Shown one piece after another: positions 16,496-25,971 of a DNA stretch of 64,000 nucleotides. Below the pieces are notes generated by a model. It searched no databases. It was not told where the DNA came from and saw only the letters and a list, made by a program, of their open reading frames with translations. The stretch is from Phycisphaeraceae bacterium (lineage in GTDB: Bacteria > Planctomycetota > Phycisphaerae > Phycisphaerales > Phycisphaeraceae), in the NCBI GenBank assembly GCA_029260655.1, contig JAJDCU010000041.1:1-64000 (forward strand), read 5' to 3'. Every line of letters starts with the position of its first letter. The first letter of the stretch is position 1. Made by a program: the position numbers and the translations under genes.

Positions 16496-17635
16496 TCAGA
16501 CCCGGCCCAGGTTATCGGGCCTTGATGCCGCCTTCTGCGACTGCCAGTCCTCTGCCAGCATGTCGTATTCAACTGCATCGACGTGGCCGCCGTGCAGGGC
16601 GCAAGCCTGACGCTTCACCCCGACCTGCTCGAAACCCAGCCGCTTGGGGACCGCTGCGCTGCGCGTGTTTTCTGTCGCGGCGTGGATCGTCACCCGGTTC
16701 AGGCCCATGTCGATCAGCGAATAGTCAACTATCTCCCGAGCGGCGCGGGTCACGACCCCGTTGCCTTGCGCCGATTCGGTCAGCCAGTACCCGATGTCCG
16801 CGCTGTGGTCGGTGGTGTTCACCGGCTGGTTGCCGATCCCGCCGACGAACCCGCCTTGATAAACCATCCATAGTGTCAGGCCCTTGCCTCCGGCGAAGCC
16901 CTTGAGCATGTCGCGGATGAATGTTTCCGCATCGCCCAAGGCGTACTGAGGCGTGCACCAGGGCATCCAGCGCCCGATGTGCTCGCGGTTGGCGTCGATC
17001 AATTCGTACAGCTCTTTGGCGTGACGCGGCTCGGGGAGACGCAACTCCATCTCGTCGTCCACACGGTGCGTCAACGCGAACGGAGGAGAAGTCACCTGCC
17101 ACTCATCCGCCAATACGCCGAACTCCACCGCATCGTAATAAGTCTCATCGACCCGCCAGGCCTGACGCGACAAACCCTCACGCTTAAACCCAAGCCGTTC
17201 CGCCACACCCAGGCTCGCCGTGTTCTGCGGTGCGATACGGATATTGACCCGATTGAAACTCAGATCGCGGGTCGTAATATCAATAAATGCACGCACCGCA
17301 CGACTCGCCGCCCCCCTGCCCCGCGCCGACTTCGCCAGCCAATATCCGACCTCGACCTGTTTGTTCACCGTGTCAGGCCGAACGTGGAACACCACGCCGA
17401 CCAGTTCGCCGTCAAGCTCAATCCCAAGGCTCATACACCCGGTCTCGGCGGTCTGTGTGAGCCATAGACCGATGTGATCGCGCAGCACCTGGACGTCCGT
17501 CACCTCGCTGACCCAGCGCATCCAAGGCAGTAGCGCCTCGCGGTTCGCATCGACCACCGCGAACAACTCCTCGGCGTGACGCGGTTCGATCAATCTCAGC
17601 GTGATCTCATTATCAATCCGGTATGTGAAGTTCAT
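16496..17635 (-). CDS. Fused tandem GNAT acetyltransferase (two RimJ/RimL-type domains)
   Basis: Two complete RimL-like GNAT domains in one chain. Domain 1 (about 1-185) contains LRLIEPRHAEELFAVVDANR and the CoA-binding YWLAKSARGRGAASRAV. Domain 2 (about 190-379) contains LRLPEPRHAKELYELIDANR and YWLTESAQGNGVVTRAA. The halves are obviously homologous, so the gene arose by internal duplication and fusion. RimL enzymes acetylate ribosomal protein N-termini and work as dimers, so the fusion may be an obligate pseudo-dimer. It overlaps the upstream GNAT gene by 4 bases and belongs to the leuA operon. Substrate unknown. Confidence 0.87.
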   Translation of the reverse strand: MNFTYRIDNEITLRLIEPRHAEELFAVVDANREALLPWMRWVSEVTDVQVLRDHIGLWLTQTAETGCMSLGIELDGELVGVVFHVRPDTVNKQVEVGYWLAKSARGRGAASRAVRAFIDITTRDLSFNRVNIRIAPQNTASLGVAERLGFKREGLSRQAWRVDETYYDAVEFGVLADEWQVTSPPFALTHRVDDEMELRLPEPRHAKELYELIDANREHIGRWMPWCTPQYALGDAETFIRDMLKGFAGGKGLTLWMVYQGGFVGGIGNQPVNTTDHSADIGYWLTESAQGNGVVTRAAREIVDYSLIDMGLNRVTIHAATENTRSAAVPKRLGFEQVGVKRQACALHGGHVDAVEYDMLAEDWQSQKAASRPDNLGRV

Positions 17636-18204
17636 ATCCCGTCACCCCCGTCTACCCTGCGATACATGATGACATCATCCTTGTATTCGCCGGACCCGAA
17701 CTTAGTGCGCTGCGGCAGACGCCCCGCCTCCACGAAACCGAACTTGTGGTACAGCCCCAACGCCCGGTCATTGTCCGCATAGACCTGCAATTGCAGCATC
17801 TCTAACACCGAATGTTCCTCGGCCCATGCGACCAATTGTCCCATCATCGCGGACCCCAGGCCCGAATCCCAATACGCTTTGCGCAATGTCATGCCAATCT
17901 GGCCGACGTGCGCGATACGACGGCGAGACTGAGCACTACAGTTAAGCAAACCGACAACCTCGTTTGTGGTTTCTGCAAGCAAGACCATCCCCCCCGATGT
18001 GTGCTCCTGTGCCAATATCCAGTCTCGCTCTTGATCAACGGTTATAACAAACTCATCTGGCTCGGTCACGACATACCCCGTGAACTCGGGTTGGCCGAGT
18101 TTCAGGTAACGGATCATCGCCTCGGCATCGTCAGGCACCGCGGGTCGTATCGTTACCTCACGGCCATCGCGTAGCTTCACCAACTCGGGGGCTAACACGC
18201 TCAT
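17632..18204 (-). CDS. GNAT-family N-acetyltransferase
   Basis: A single GNAT domain of 190 residues. It starts VTIRPAVPDDAEAMIRYL, and the acetyl-CoA loop is near QIGMTLRKAYWDSGLGSAMM (the usual Q/RxxGxG/A motif reads WDSGLGSA). Motif B is YADNDRALGLYHKFGFVEAGR. It overlaps leuA by 4 bases upstream and the fused GNAT gene by 4 bases downstream, so the three are translationally coupled. Coupling to leucine biosynthesis does not identify the substrate. Confidence 0.87.
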   Translation of the reverse strand: MSVLAPELVKLRDGREVTIRPAVPDDAEAMIRYLKLGQPEFTGYVVTEPDEFVITVDQERDWILAQEHTSGGMVLLAETTNEVVGLLNCSAQSRRRIAHVGQIGMTLRKAYWDSGLGSAMMGQLVAWAEEHSVLEMLQLQVYADNDRALGLYHKFGFVEAGRLPQRTKFGSGEYKDDVIMYRRVDGGDGI

Positions 18205-19847
18205 GGCTGCGCCGCCTTCCCGGAGCGCGTCTCGCCGTTCATCATCGTTGCGTTCACCTTGCGTTCTTCGGTGGTCTTGATGCGGTTGATGGCGGCGAGG
18301 TAGGCCTTCACAGCCGCTTCGATGATGTCGGTACTCAGGCCCCGGCCACGGACCTTGCGGTCGTGGTGGCGTACCTGGACGGTGGCCTCGCCCTGGGCGT
18401 CCTTGCCGCCGGTGATCGCGCGCGTCTGGTAGTCTTCAAGCGTGACCTTGACGCCGGTGATCCGCTGGATGGCGGAGTAGCAGGCATCGATCGGGCCGTC
18501 GCCTGCGGAGGCGTCGGTCATCTCGGTCCCCGATGAGTCGCGCAGCACGACCGTCGAGGTGGCGATCACACCGGTGCCGCTGGTGACCTGGAAGCGCACA
18601 AGCTCCCACAACCGCCGGCCGGTCTCCAACTGCTCATCCAGGATCGCCTCGATGTCTTCGTCGTAGACGTCCTTCTTCTTGTCGGCCAGGGCCTTGAACG
18701 AATCGTAGACCTTGTCCAGCGCTTCGCCATCGAGCGAGTATCCCAGCTCGGTGATTCGTTCGCCCAGCGCGTGTCGGCCGGAGTGCTTGCCCAGGACGAG
18801 CTTGGACTCGGGCACGCCGATGGCGGTCGGGTCCATGATCTCGTAGGTGTTACGGTTCTTGAGCATCCCGTCCTGGTGGATGCCGGCTTCGTGCGCAAAG
18901 GCGTTTTCGCCGACGATGGCCTTGTTCCGCTGCACCTGCAGGCCGGTGAGGTTCGAGACCATCCGGGAGATCGGATAGATCTTGTTAGTGACGATGTGGG
19001 TCTCGTACTTGTCGTAATAGTCGGCGCGTGTACGCAGGGCCATGACGAGCTCTTCGAGCGAGGCGTTGCCCGCGCGTTCGCCGATCCCGTTGATCGTGCA
19101 CTCGACCTGCCTCGCCCCGCCGGCGATCGCCGCCAGGGAGTTGGCGACCGCTAAACCAAGATCGTTGTGGCAATGCGACGAAAGGTAGATCCCGTCGCGG
19201 TCGATCTGCGGCAGCTTCTCACGGACATACGAGAAGATGTGGCCGTATTCTTCTGGCACGGCATACCCGACCGTATCGGGGATGTTGATGGTTGTCGCAC
19301 CGGCTTCGATCACCGCAGCGGTGACATCGACCAGGTAATTCAATTCCGTCCGCGACCCGTCTTCCGGGCTGAACTCGACGTCGTCGACGAACTGCCGTGC
19401 ACGTTTGACCGAATCGACCGAAAGCTTGACGATTTCCTCGAACGCCTTCTTGAGCTTGTGCTCGCGGTGGATACGGCTGGTGGCGCAGAAGACGTGGATA
19501 CGCGGGTTGTTCGCGCCTTGGAGCGCTTCGCCCGCACGGTCGATGTCGCGCGGCACACAACGCGACAGCCCGGCGACGGTCGCCCGGCCAAGCTCCTTGC
19601 CGATCGCGCCTACCGCGTCGAAATCCCCCTGGCTGGTGATCGGGAACCCCGCCTCGATCACATCCACGCCCAGAGCTTCGAGTTGACGTGCGATCTCCAT
19701 CTTCTCGTGATGGTTCAGGCTCGCGCCCGGGGACTGTTCGCCGTCGCGCAGCGTCGTGTCGAAGATCCGGATCGGGGTACGCCCGCCCCCGGAAATGGTT
19801 GTAGAGGTGTCGGCAGGTTGTGCATCGGGTGAATCGCTCATCGTCAT
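18201..19847 (-). CDS. leuA: 2-isopropylmalate synthase
   Basis: First committed step of leucine biosynthesis: condenses acetyl-CoA with 2-oxoisovalerate. The N-terminal TIM barrel opens with [18 protein letters not shown] (catalytic Arg-Asp). The metal-binding HxH is in [19 protein letters not shown], followed by [13 protein letters not shown]. The C-terminal LeuA regulatory domain (about residues 415-530) contains the [12 protein letters not shown] and [21 protein letters not shown] segments, which bind leucine for feedback inhibition. Length 548 is slightly long for the family because of N- and C-terminal tails. Translation may start at 19847 or at the second ATG two codons later. The gene is preceded by a complete Leu attenuator (19930-20109). 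Confidence 0.95.
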   Translation of the reverse strand: MTMSDSPDAQPADTSTTISGGGRTPIRIFDTTLRDGEQSPGASLNHHEKMEIARQLEALGVDVIEAGFPITSQGDFDAVGAIGKELGRATVAGLSRCVPRDIDRAGEALQGANNPRIHVFCATSRIHREHKLKKAFEEIVKLSVDSVKRARQFVDDVEFSPEDGSRTELNYLVDVTAAVIEAGATTINIPDTVGYAVPEEYGHIFSYVREKLPQIDRDGIYLSSHCHNDLGLAVANSLAAIAGGARQVECTINGIGERAGNASLEELVMALRTRADYYDKYETHIVTNKIYPISRMVSNLTGLQVQRNKAIVGENAFAHEAGIHQDGMLKNRNTYEIMDPTAIGVPESKLVLGKHSGRHALGERITELGYSLDGEALDKVYDSFKALADKKKDVYDEDIEAILDEQLETGRRLWELVRFQVTSGTGVIATSTVVLRDSSGTEMTDASAGDGPIDACYSAIQRITGVKVTLEDYQTRAITGGKDAQGEATVQVRHHDRKVRGRGLSTDIIEAAVKAYLAAINRIKTTEERKVNATMMNGETRSGKAAQP

Positions 19848-19859
19848 GCTCCATCGCTA

Positions 19860-19873
19860 AGCCGCAAGCGGCT
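19860..19873. repeat. REP-like palindrome AGCCGCAAGCGGCT in the leuA leader
   Basis: Exact copy of the palindrome found at 4112-4125 and 30874-30887, again followed by short GGCTAA-type repeats (19874-19905). It lies between the attenuator terminator and the leuA start. Confidence 0.6.
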
Positions 19874-19922
19874 ATCCGGCTAAAGGCTAATCGCTAACGG
19901 CTAACTGCTTCCTAATATCCAC

Positions 19923-19954
19923 AAAAAAACCCTGTCGGCTCGGGCCAGACAGGG
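19923..19954 (-). terminator. Attenuator terminator of leuA
   Basis: On the minus strand CCCTGTC (19948-19954) pairs with GACAGGG (19930-19936), extended by GGC/GCC after a one-base bulge, and the hairpin is followed at once by seven T (19923-19929). It lies 32 bases past the leader-peptide stop and 75 bases before leuA. The 5' arm can instead pair with 19984-19991 (GATAGGGT, minus strand), which contains the leader stop codon. The two structures are mutually exclusive. Confidence 0.85.
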
Positions 19955-19986
19955 TGGTTGGTTACGATTCAAACCTTCGCAAGACC

Positions 19987-20070
19987 CTATCCGGCGCGTG
20001 CCATAAGCTCGAGGCTAAGCAGTAGCCCGGCAAGCTTGTTCGCGAAGATAGTAGCGTTGCGGTGGTTCAT
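19987..20070 (-). CDS. leuL: Leucine leader peptide (attenuation)
   Basis: A 27-residue peptide starting MNHRNATIF. Residues 13-22 read LAGLLLSLEL: six leucine codons (CTT, CTA, CTG, CTT, CTC, CTT) in ten. The stop TAG (19987-19989) lies inside the sequence GATAGGGT, which can pair over 8 bases (one G-U) with the 5' arm of the downstream terminator. A ribosome stalled on the Leu codons leaves this sequence free to form the antiterminator. A ribosome reaching the stop covers it and lets the terminator form. This is the classical logic of amino-acid attenuation. A promoter ends 9 bases upstream of the ATG, so the leader may be leaderless. The architecture is seen directly, and the regulatory behaviour is inferred. 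Confidence 0.82.
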   Translation of the reverse strand: MNHRNATIFANKLAGLLLSLELMARAG

Positions 20071-20079
20071 AAGCGGCTT

Positions 20080-20109
20080 AGTGTACGCCCCAGTGGGGCC
20101 TATTGTCAA
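20080..20109 (-). promoter_or_regulatory. Promoter of the leuL-leuA operon with a palindrome in the spacer
   Basis: Minus strand TTGACA (20104-20109), an 18-base spacer, and TACACT (20080-20085). The spacer contains the palindrome GCCCCACTGGGGC (6-bp arms, 1-base centre), which could be an operator. The predicted transcription start is within a few bases of the leuL ATG. Confidence 0.75.
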
Positions 20110-20148
20110 CCCTTTTGATATCGGTTTGCGGGTGGGCTGACATGAAAC

Positions 20149-21894
20149 TTAGACGGGCTGGGGCCTGGATCGCTTGCCGATCAACCCGAACATCATAAGC
20201 ATCACGGCCCCGCTCGCCGGCTCGGGCACGCCGGCCCACCAGGCCAGGGTGAAGTCCGGTGTCTGCTCAAACCCCGGGAACAGTGTCAGGTCCTGTGTAA
20301 ACGCAACCCGCAGCTTGTAGTCGCCGGCCTGGGGCAATTGAAAGAACAGATGTTCGAGGTTGTCAATCAGGCTGTCTGAGCGCCAGACCGCGTTGGCGGT
20401 ATCGGTTTCGCCGGCGAGCATCAGGTACAGGTCGAGGTTGTCTAGCGGCAGGGCTTGGAAAAAATCAGTCCCGGGCTCAAATGTGCCAACAATGCCACTG
20501 TCCACGTATAGGGCCTGCCTGTCCCAAGCCAGCGTTGCGGAGATGAAGTCCCCCGCCAACAGCGACTGGTCCAATAGATAGTCAAAAAACTCGCCCTCGA
20601 CGGTCGCCGCCTGCTTGTCCCATCCGATCATCGGCACGCTGCCCGGTGCCTGTTCACCTGCGTCGTACTGCAGCAGCGCTCGTGTTACGTCCAGTTGCCC
20701 CGCGCCCATCTGCTCGTCCAGCGGGACGGCCGGGTCGGTGAACGCGGCGCTGGCGAGCCAGTCCAGGTCCTGGCGGTCGACGATCGTACGGGTCATCCCC
20801 AGGACGCCGTCGATCTTGTTGGCCGAATTGATCATCACCGCGCGCATGGTTTCGTTAGACGTGTCCATCCCGCGATGGGTCCCCCACTGCTGGAGCAGGG
20901 CCCCCGCGCCGGCGACCAGTGGGCCGGAAAAACTCGTTCCAGCGACCGTCACCCAGTCGGCGTCGACGTCGTCCTGGGGGGTGATGTTGGGGGCCTTGAA
21001 AAGCGAGACGTTGGCGGCGTCAGGGCCTTGAAAGTTAACCGCGGCGCTGGCGTCCCGGCCGTCGTTATCTTCGAACCCGCCGAACGGCACGATCAGCGCC
21101 GCGCCCGGGGCCAGCAGGTCGGGCTTACTCCGCCCCGCCGTGTCAGCCGGACCGTGGTTGCTAAACGGGGCGACCTTGCTGAACGTCTCATCGGTCGCAC
21201 CGACAGACAGCCCGTTGTACGCGTCGGCGGGGATCGAGAAGTTGATGTTGTCCGGCCCGCTGTTGCCCGCGGGGATCACGACCAGTGTGTCACGCTCGTA
21301 CGCCAGGTAATCCAGTGACAAGGTGTATTGTGTGCTTCCGGTGATGATCGAGTCGTTGGACTGATCCTCGACCAGCAGGATGCTCGCCGGGCCTGCGGTC
21401 AGGTCCAGCCCGGCCTGTACCGCGCCGTTGGTGTCCTTGCTCAGATCACTCTTCCAGAACTTCCCGATGTCCAGCGTCGCGCCCGGCGAGATACCGATGT
21501 GCCCGGTCTGCGTGCCCACCGAGTCCAGCCCGTTGCTGACCATGACGCCTGCAACAGCGGTCGCGTGGAAATCGCTGACCCAGACCCGCGGGCCGTCTGT
21601 GGTATTGAACGCGAAAAAGTCGGTGTCCGGGTCCAGCAGGCCTTCGCCGGAGTAGTCGGTCTGTGAGACAATCTTCCCCGCCAGGGCCGGGTGATCCGGG
21701 TCGATCTGGGTATCGACGTCTGCGATGCGGATGCCCGTGCCGTCGATCACCTGCCCGGCGATCGTGTAGCCTGAGAGCTGCCCGGGCAAGGCCCCAACCG
21801 CCTGGATGGCGGTCTCGACCCCCAGCGCAGCGTCACCGCCGAACGCCAGCGACAGCGCACATCCCAAGCCTGCATACCATGGGTGTCGAGACAT
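20149..21894 (-). CDS. Secreted subtilisin-like (S8) serine protease with PEP-CTERM tail
   Basis: A signal peptide (about residues 1-25) precedes an S8 domain. The catalytic Asp is in IRIADVDTQIDPDHPALAG, the His in FHATAVAGVMVSNG and the Ser in GTSFSGPLVAGAGALLQQ, with the oxyanion-hole Asn in VVIPAGNSGPDN. The C-terminus ends in a short PEP-CTERM sorting signal: VPEPASG, a hydrophobic helix and KRSR. This predicts processing by an exosortase and export or anchoring at the surface. The region between the protease domain and the tail (about residues 420-550) is beta-rich, like a P-domain or bacterial pre-peptidase C-terminal domain. Divergently oriented from icd. Confidence 0.9.
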   Translation of the reverse strand: MSRHPWYAGLGCALSLAFGGDAALGVETAIQAVGALPGQLSGYTIAGQVIDGTGIRIADVDTQIDPDHPALAGKIVSQTDYSGEGLLDPDTDFFAFNTTDGPRVWVSDFHATAVAGVMVSNGLDSVGTQTGHIGISPGATLDIGKFWKSDLSKDTNGAVQAGLDLTAGPASILLVEDQSNDSIITGSTQYTLSLDYLAYERDTLVVIPAGNSGPDNINFSIPADAYNGLSVGATDETFSKVAPFSNHGPADTAGRSKPDLLAPGAALIVPFGGFEDNDGRDASAAVNFQGPDAANVSLFKAPNITPQDDVDADWVTVAGTSFSGPLVAGAGALLQQWGTHRGMDTSNETMRAVMINSANKIDGVLGMTRTIVDRQDLDWLASAAFTDPAVPLDEQMGAGQLDVTRALLQYDAGEQAPGSVPMIGWDKQAATVEGEFFDYLLDQSLLAGDFISATLAWDRQALYVDSGIVGTFEPGTDFFQALPLDNLDLYLMLAGETDTANAVWRSDSLIDNLEHLFFQLPQAGDYKLRVAFTQDLTLFPGFEQTPDFTLAWWAGVPEPASGAVMLMMFGLIGKRSRPQPV

Positions 21895-21986
21895 CCGCCT
21901 CTCCGTACAGACGTATAGACCGCCCCGTACCGGCCATCGCCTACCAAGAGTAAACCCCGTCTGCGCGACGAGTCAAGACAATAAGG

Positions 21987-21992
21987 TATACT
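21987..21992 (+). promoter_or_regulatory. Probable -10 box of icd
   Basis: TATACT 109 bases before the icd start, in the icd/protease intergenic region. No convincing -35 box is seen at the right distance. Confidence 0.35.
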
Positions 21993-22100
21993 GGCCGAAC
22001 TTTGGCGATCCGCCGATTCGGCTGATGCCGTCAAAGACCCCTGCAACCCCCCATAACGGACTTAAATCACGGTTTTTCAGCAACGAAGCGGAGCATCACC

Positions 22101-23369
<1,269 letters not shown>

Positions 23370-23403
23370 GTGCAACGTATTCGATTTGAAGCGGGGTCAA
23401 ATC

Positions 23404-23814
23404 ATGGAATCAGATACGCGTGCAATACGGCCAATGCGATTGTGCCCACAATGTGGATACAACTTAGGTAAACTGAATCCCGGCGACCCATGTCCAGGGT
23501 GCGTCGAAAGAGGCAGTGGTGGCAACGTCCGGCAGATGAGCAATGGCAGATCGGATGCCATTATCTCTGTGGTATTTGCCATAATTGCAATTCCCGCCGT
23601 CATCTTCTGGGGCGTGTTCACAGTTGTTCTATCCTCTGCTGCAATTTATTTCGGTATTCGAGCGAGAAAGCGATCTGCCCGGGATATCTACGACACTACG
23701 ACACCGGTCATTGCTGCAACAGGCATCGTGATGGGCATTATTATGCTGGCCGTTGGCGTACTCATTGCTGGTGCACTGCTGATCGGGCTGACGTATATCT
23801 TCACAGCGTCGTAG
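23404..23814 (+). CDS. Small zinc-ribbon membrane protein (CGYNL family)
   Basis: 136 residues. A ribbon near the N-terminus reads CPQCGYNLGKLNPGDPCPGC, followed by two hydrophobic segments (about 45-75 and 95-130) separated by a basic loop (RARKRSARD). The layout matches the DUF4190-like proteins at 25968. ATG 23404 is taken because the frame upstream overlaps icd without a plausible start. Codon use is more AT-rich than its neighbours. Function unknown. Confidence 0.65.
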   Translation: MESDTRAIRPMRLCPQCGYNLGKLNPGDPCPGCVERGSGGNVRQMSNGRSDAIISVVFAIIAIPAVIFWGVFTVVLSSAAIYFGIRARKRSARDIYDTTTPVIAATGIVMGIIMLAVGVLIAGALLIGLTYIFTAS

Positions 23815-23849
23815 GCAAAGGGTTGATCGGCGCGGCAATGAAATAGTAA

Positions 23850-23923
23850 GCGACAAGTCGCAGAGACACATAGCCGTGTCGACGAGTGGATTGCACTCTC
23901 ACGAAGCGGCGCGACTTGTCGCG
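23850..23923. repeat. Two copies of the palindrome GCGACTTGTCGC
   Basis: GCGACAAGTCGC (23850-23861) and its complement GCGACTTGTCGC (23911-23922) flank the 3' end of the gene at 23899. A third copy, with the same preceding CGAAGCG, is at 44387-44398. They may act as hairpin terminators or be dispersed repeats. Confidence 0.5.
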
Positions 23924-24435
23924 TCCGATTTCAACGCCTCCCCCACCACCTCTCTCAAAACTTCCATCTGCCCGCGCGCCAGGCGTTGCCCGACCTGGGC
24001 AGACCACCAGATGGCGGCGGTGACTAACGCGCAAAGCCCGACCAGCCAAAGCGCCGTGGGGGATTTTTCGGTGGCCCACTGGGCGTAGGCGTAGCAGGCG
24101 GCGAAGAGTGCGAACGTGATAAGGAAGAAGTAGGCGGCGATGAAGCCGGTCCAGATGCTCGGATGCGGCATGAATCGGCCGTGGACGGTCACGGCCCCGC
24201 CGGCCTCGGACTCCCCGCCCCCCTCCCTCCCATCTTCGGTAACTTCCATATCCAGCCAAGGCGACCAGAAGTGGCGGTCTTTTTCGCTGACGGTGAGCAT
24301 GATGTGCCTGCCGACGACCTTGCCGGCAAACGAACCGCCCGGATGTTCGAGCAGGCCGCGGATGCGGTCGATCGCCTGGTCGTGGGTGAGGTCCACGGCC
24401 AAGGAAAAGGTCGGCCTCATCTTCGGGATCGACAT
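23899..24435 (-). CDS. Hypothetical protein with two membrane helices
   Basis: 178 residues. The first 90 are soluble and beta-rich (PTFSLAVDLTHDQAIDRIRG, then HIMLTVSEKDRHFWSPWLDM). Two adjacent membrane helices follow (about 95-145), then an amphipathic C-terminus. AGGAG six bases before ATG 24435 supports the start. No family recognised. It lies convergent with the zinc-ribbon gene at 23404 and divergent from ppk2. Confidence 0.65.
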   Translation of the reverse strand: MSIPKMRPTFSLAVDLTHDQAIDRIRGLLEHPGGSFAGKVVGRHIMLTVSEKDRHFWSPWLDMEVTEDGREGGGESEAGGAVTVHGRFMPHPSIWTGFIAAYFFLITFALFAACYAYAQWATEKSPTALWLVGLCALVTAAIWWSAQVGQRLARGQMEVLREVVGEALKSDATSRAAS

Positions 24436-24509
24436 ACACGGCTCCTATAACGGGCGGGCATCATCCGTTGTCTGCCGCGCCGGATCAAGCCGGGCCGGTG
24501 TCTGACCGA

Positions 24510-24523
24510 TCTAATACATTAGA
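24510..24523. promoter_or_regulatory. Perfect palindrome upstream of ppk2 (possible operator)
   Basis: TCTAAT-AC-ATTAGA ends 5 bases before the ppk2 ATG and overlaps a possible -10 box (TAATAC). The position and symmetry suggest a repressor site, or a leaderless promoter core. Confidence 0.4.
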
Positions 24524-24528
24524 CCATT

Positions 24529-25395
24529 ATGTCCAAAGATAAAAAGAAAAAGCCCAAGGGCGCTGATAAGCCTAAGAAAAAAGGCAAGACTTCGGACGTG
24601 CCAACCAAGCCGTCGGCGGGGAAGCTGCCATCCAAGTTCTACGAGAAAGAACTGCTTCGGCTCCAGGCGGAGTTGGTGAAGCTGCAGGCATGGGTGCGGG
24701 ACAAGGGCCTGAAGGTCGTTGTGATCTTCGAAGGCCGGGACGCGGCGGGCAAGGGCGGTGTGATCAAGCGGATCACCGAGCGGGTCAGCCCGCGTACGTT
24801 CCGTGTCGTCGCGCTTGGGACGCCGACCGAGCGGGAAAAATCCCAGTGGTACTTCCAGCGTTACGTGTCGCACCTGCCGGCGGCGGGCGAGATCGTGCTG
24901 CTTGATCGAAGCTGGTACAACCGCGCCGGCGTCGAACACGTCATGAACTTCTGCACCGACGACCAGTACCAGGAGTTTTTGCGCTCCTGCCCGCAGTTCG
25001 AGCGGATGCTGGTGCTGTCGGGCATCCAGATCGTCAAGTACTGGTTCTCGGTCAGCGACGAGGTACAGGAAAAACGTTTCCAGGCCAGGATCCACGACCC
25101 AACCAAGTCGTGGAAGCTAAGCCCGATGGACTTAAAGTCGCGGACCAAGTGGGTCGGGTATTCCAAGGCCAAGGACGAGATGTTCAAGTACACGGACACA
25201 AGTATCGCGCCGTGGTACGTCGTGGACGCGGACGACAAGCGTCGGGCCCGGCTGAATACGATCCAGCACCTGCTGAGCCTGATCCCCTACGAAGGCTCAA
25301 CACCCAAGTCGATCAAGCTGCCGCAGCGCCAGCAGGACGAGGGCTACCGAAGGCCGCCCAAGTCGGCGCAGCGCTACGTCCCCAATCTCTACTGA
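24529..25395 (+). CDS. ppk2: Polyphosphate kinase 2
   Basis: Transfers phosphate between polyphosphate and nucleotides. Walker A is in VVIFEGRDAAGKGGVIKR, the lid residues in RTFRVVALGTPTEREKSQWY, and Walker B in IVLLDRSWYNRAGVEHVM. FWFSVSDE-like WFSVSDEVQEKRFQ and KSWKLSPMDLKSR are typical of the PPK2 class. The first 25 residues form a lysine-rich tail. At 288 residues it is a one-domain class I/III enzyme. Nucleotide preference cannot be read from the sequence alone. No Shine-Dalgarno is visible before ATG 24529, and a palindrome lies just upstream. Confidence 0.93.
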   Translation: MSKDKKKKPKGADKPKKKGKTSDVPTKPSAGKLPSKFYEKELLRLQAELVKLQAWVRDKGLKVVVIFEGRDAAGKGGVIKRITERVSPRTFRVVALGTPTEREKSQWYFQRYVSHLPAAGEIVLLDRSWYNRAGVEHVMNFCTDDQYQEFLRSCPQFERMLVLSGIQIVKYWFSVSDEVQEKRFQARIHDPTKSWKLSPMDLKSRTKWVGYSKAKDEMFKYTDTSIAPWYVVDADDKRRARLNTIQHLLSLIPYEGSTPKSIKLPQRQQDEGYRRPPKSAQRYVPNLY

Positions 25396-25470
25396 TCCGC
25401 CCGACACCCCCCCCGCCTGTCACGCAGCAATTCCATCGGCTAGAATCCACCCATACGTATCGTGTATGGG

Positions 25471-25971
25471 ATGGCCAAAATGGACTACACCTCACCGGTC
25501 GAATACAACCAGGAGCGCATCCACGCTGCGGCTGTGTATTGCAGCGACGGGCGTGTCGGTGAGCACTTCGACGATTTTTTGCACAACGGGCTGGGCCTGC
25601 CGCGCTACGACCGTGTCGCGCTGCCCGGCGGGCCGGCGAGGCTGGCGGGTTATGCCGACGCCTCGATCGAGGAGCGCGCCGTGATAGAAGAGCTCAAGTT
25701 CCTCGCCGACGCCCACGGGCTGACACGGATCGTGCTGATCCAGCACGAGGGTTGCGCGTTCTACCAACACCGGCTGGGAGTCGACGGCGAAGACCTGCGC
25801 CTATTGCAGGACGCCGATCTGGTAAAAGCCGCCGACGCCATCCGTGACGCCACCGGCCTGGGCCAGATCGAAGGCTACTACGCGATGCGCTCGGCCGGTG
25901 GGATGCGCTTCCTGCCTGTGCCTCTGGATAAACATCACGCCAACCCGGCCACCCGGAACCGACCGACATGA
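25471..25971 (+). CDS. Beta-carbonic-anhydrase-like protein
   Basis: 166 residues with the zinc-site pattern of beta-class carbonic anhydrases: the Cys-x-Asp-x-Arg motif in AVYCSDGRVGEHFDDF and the His-x-x-Cys motif in IVLIQHEGCAFYQ, with a glycine-rich PGGPARLAGY between them. Regions outside these motifs do not match standard carbonic anhydrases well and the chain is short, so hydration of CO2 is plausible but unproven. ATG 25471 is preferred to the GTG three codons earlier. The stop overlaps the next gene by 4 bases. Confidence 0.72.
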   Translation: MAKMDYTSPVEYNQERIHAAAVYCSDGRVGEHFDDFLHNGLGLPRYDRVALPGGPARLAGYADASIEERAVIEELKFLADAHGLTRIVLIQHEGCAFYQHRLGVDGEDLRLLQDADLVKAADAIRDATGLGQIEGYYAMRSAGGMRFLPVPLDKHHANPATRNRPT

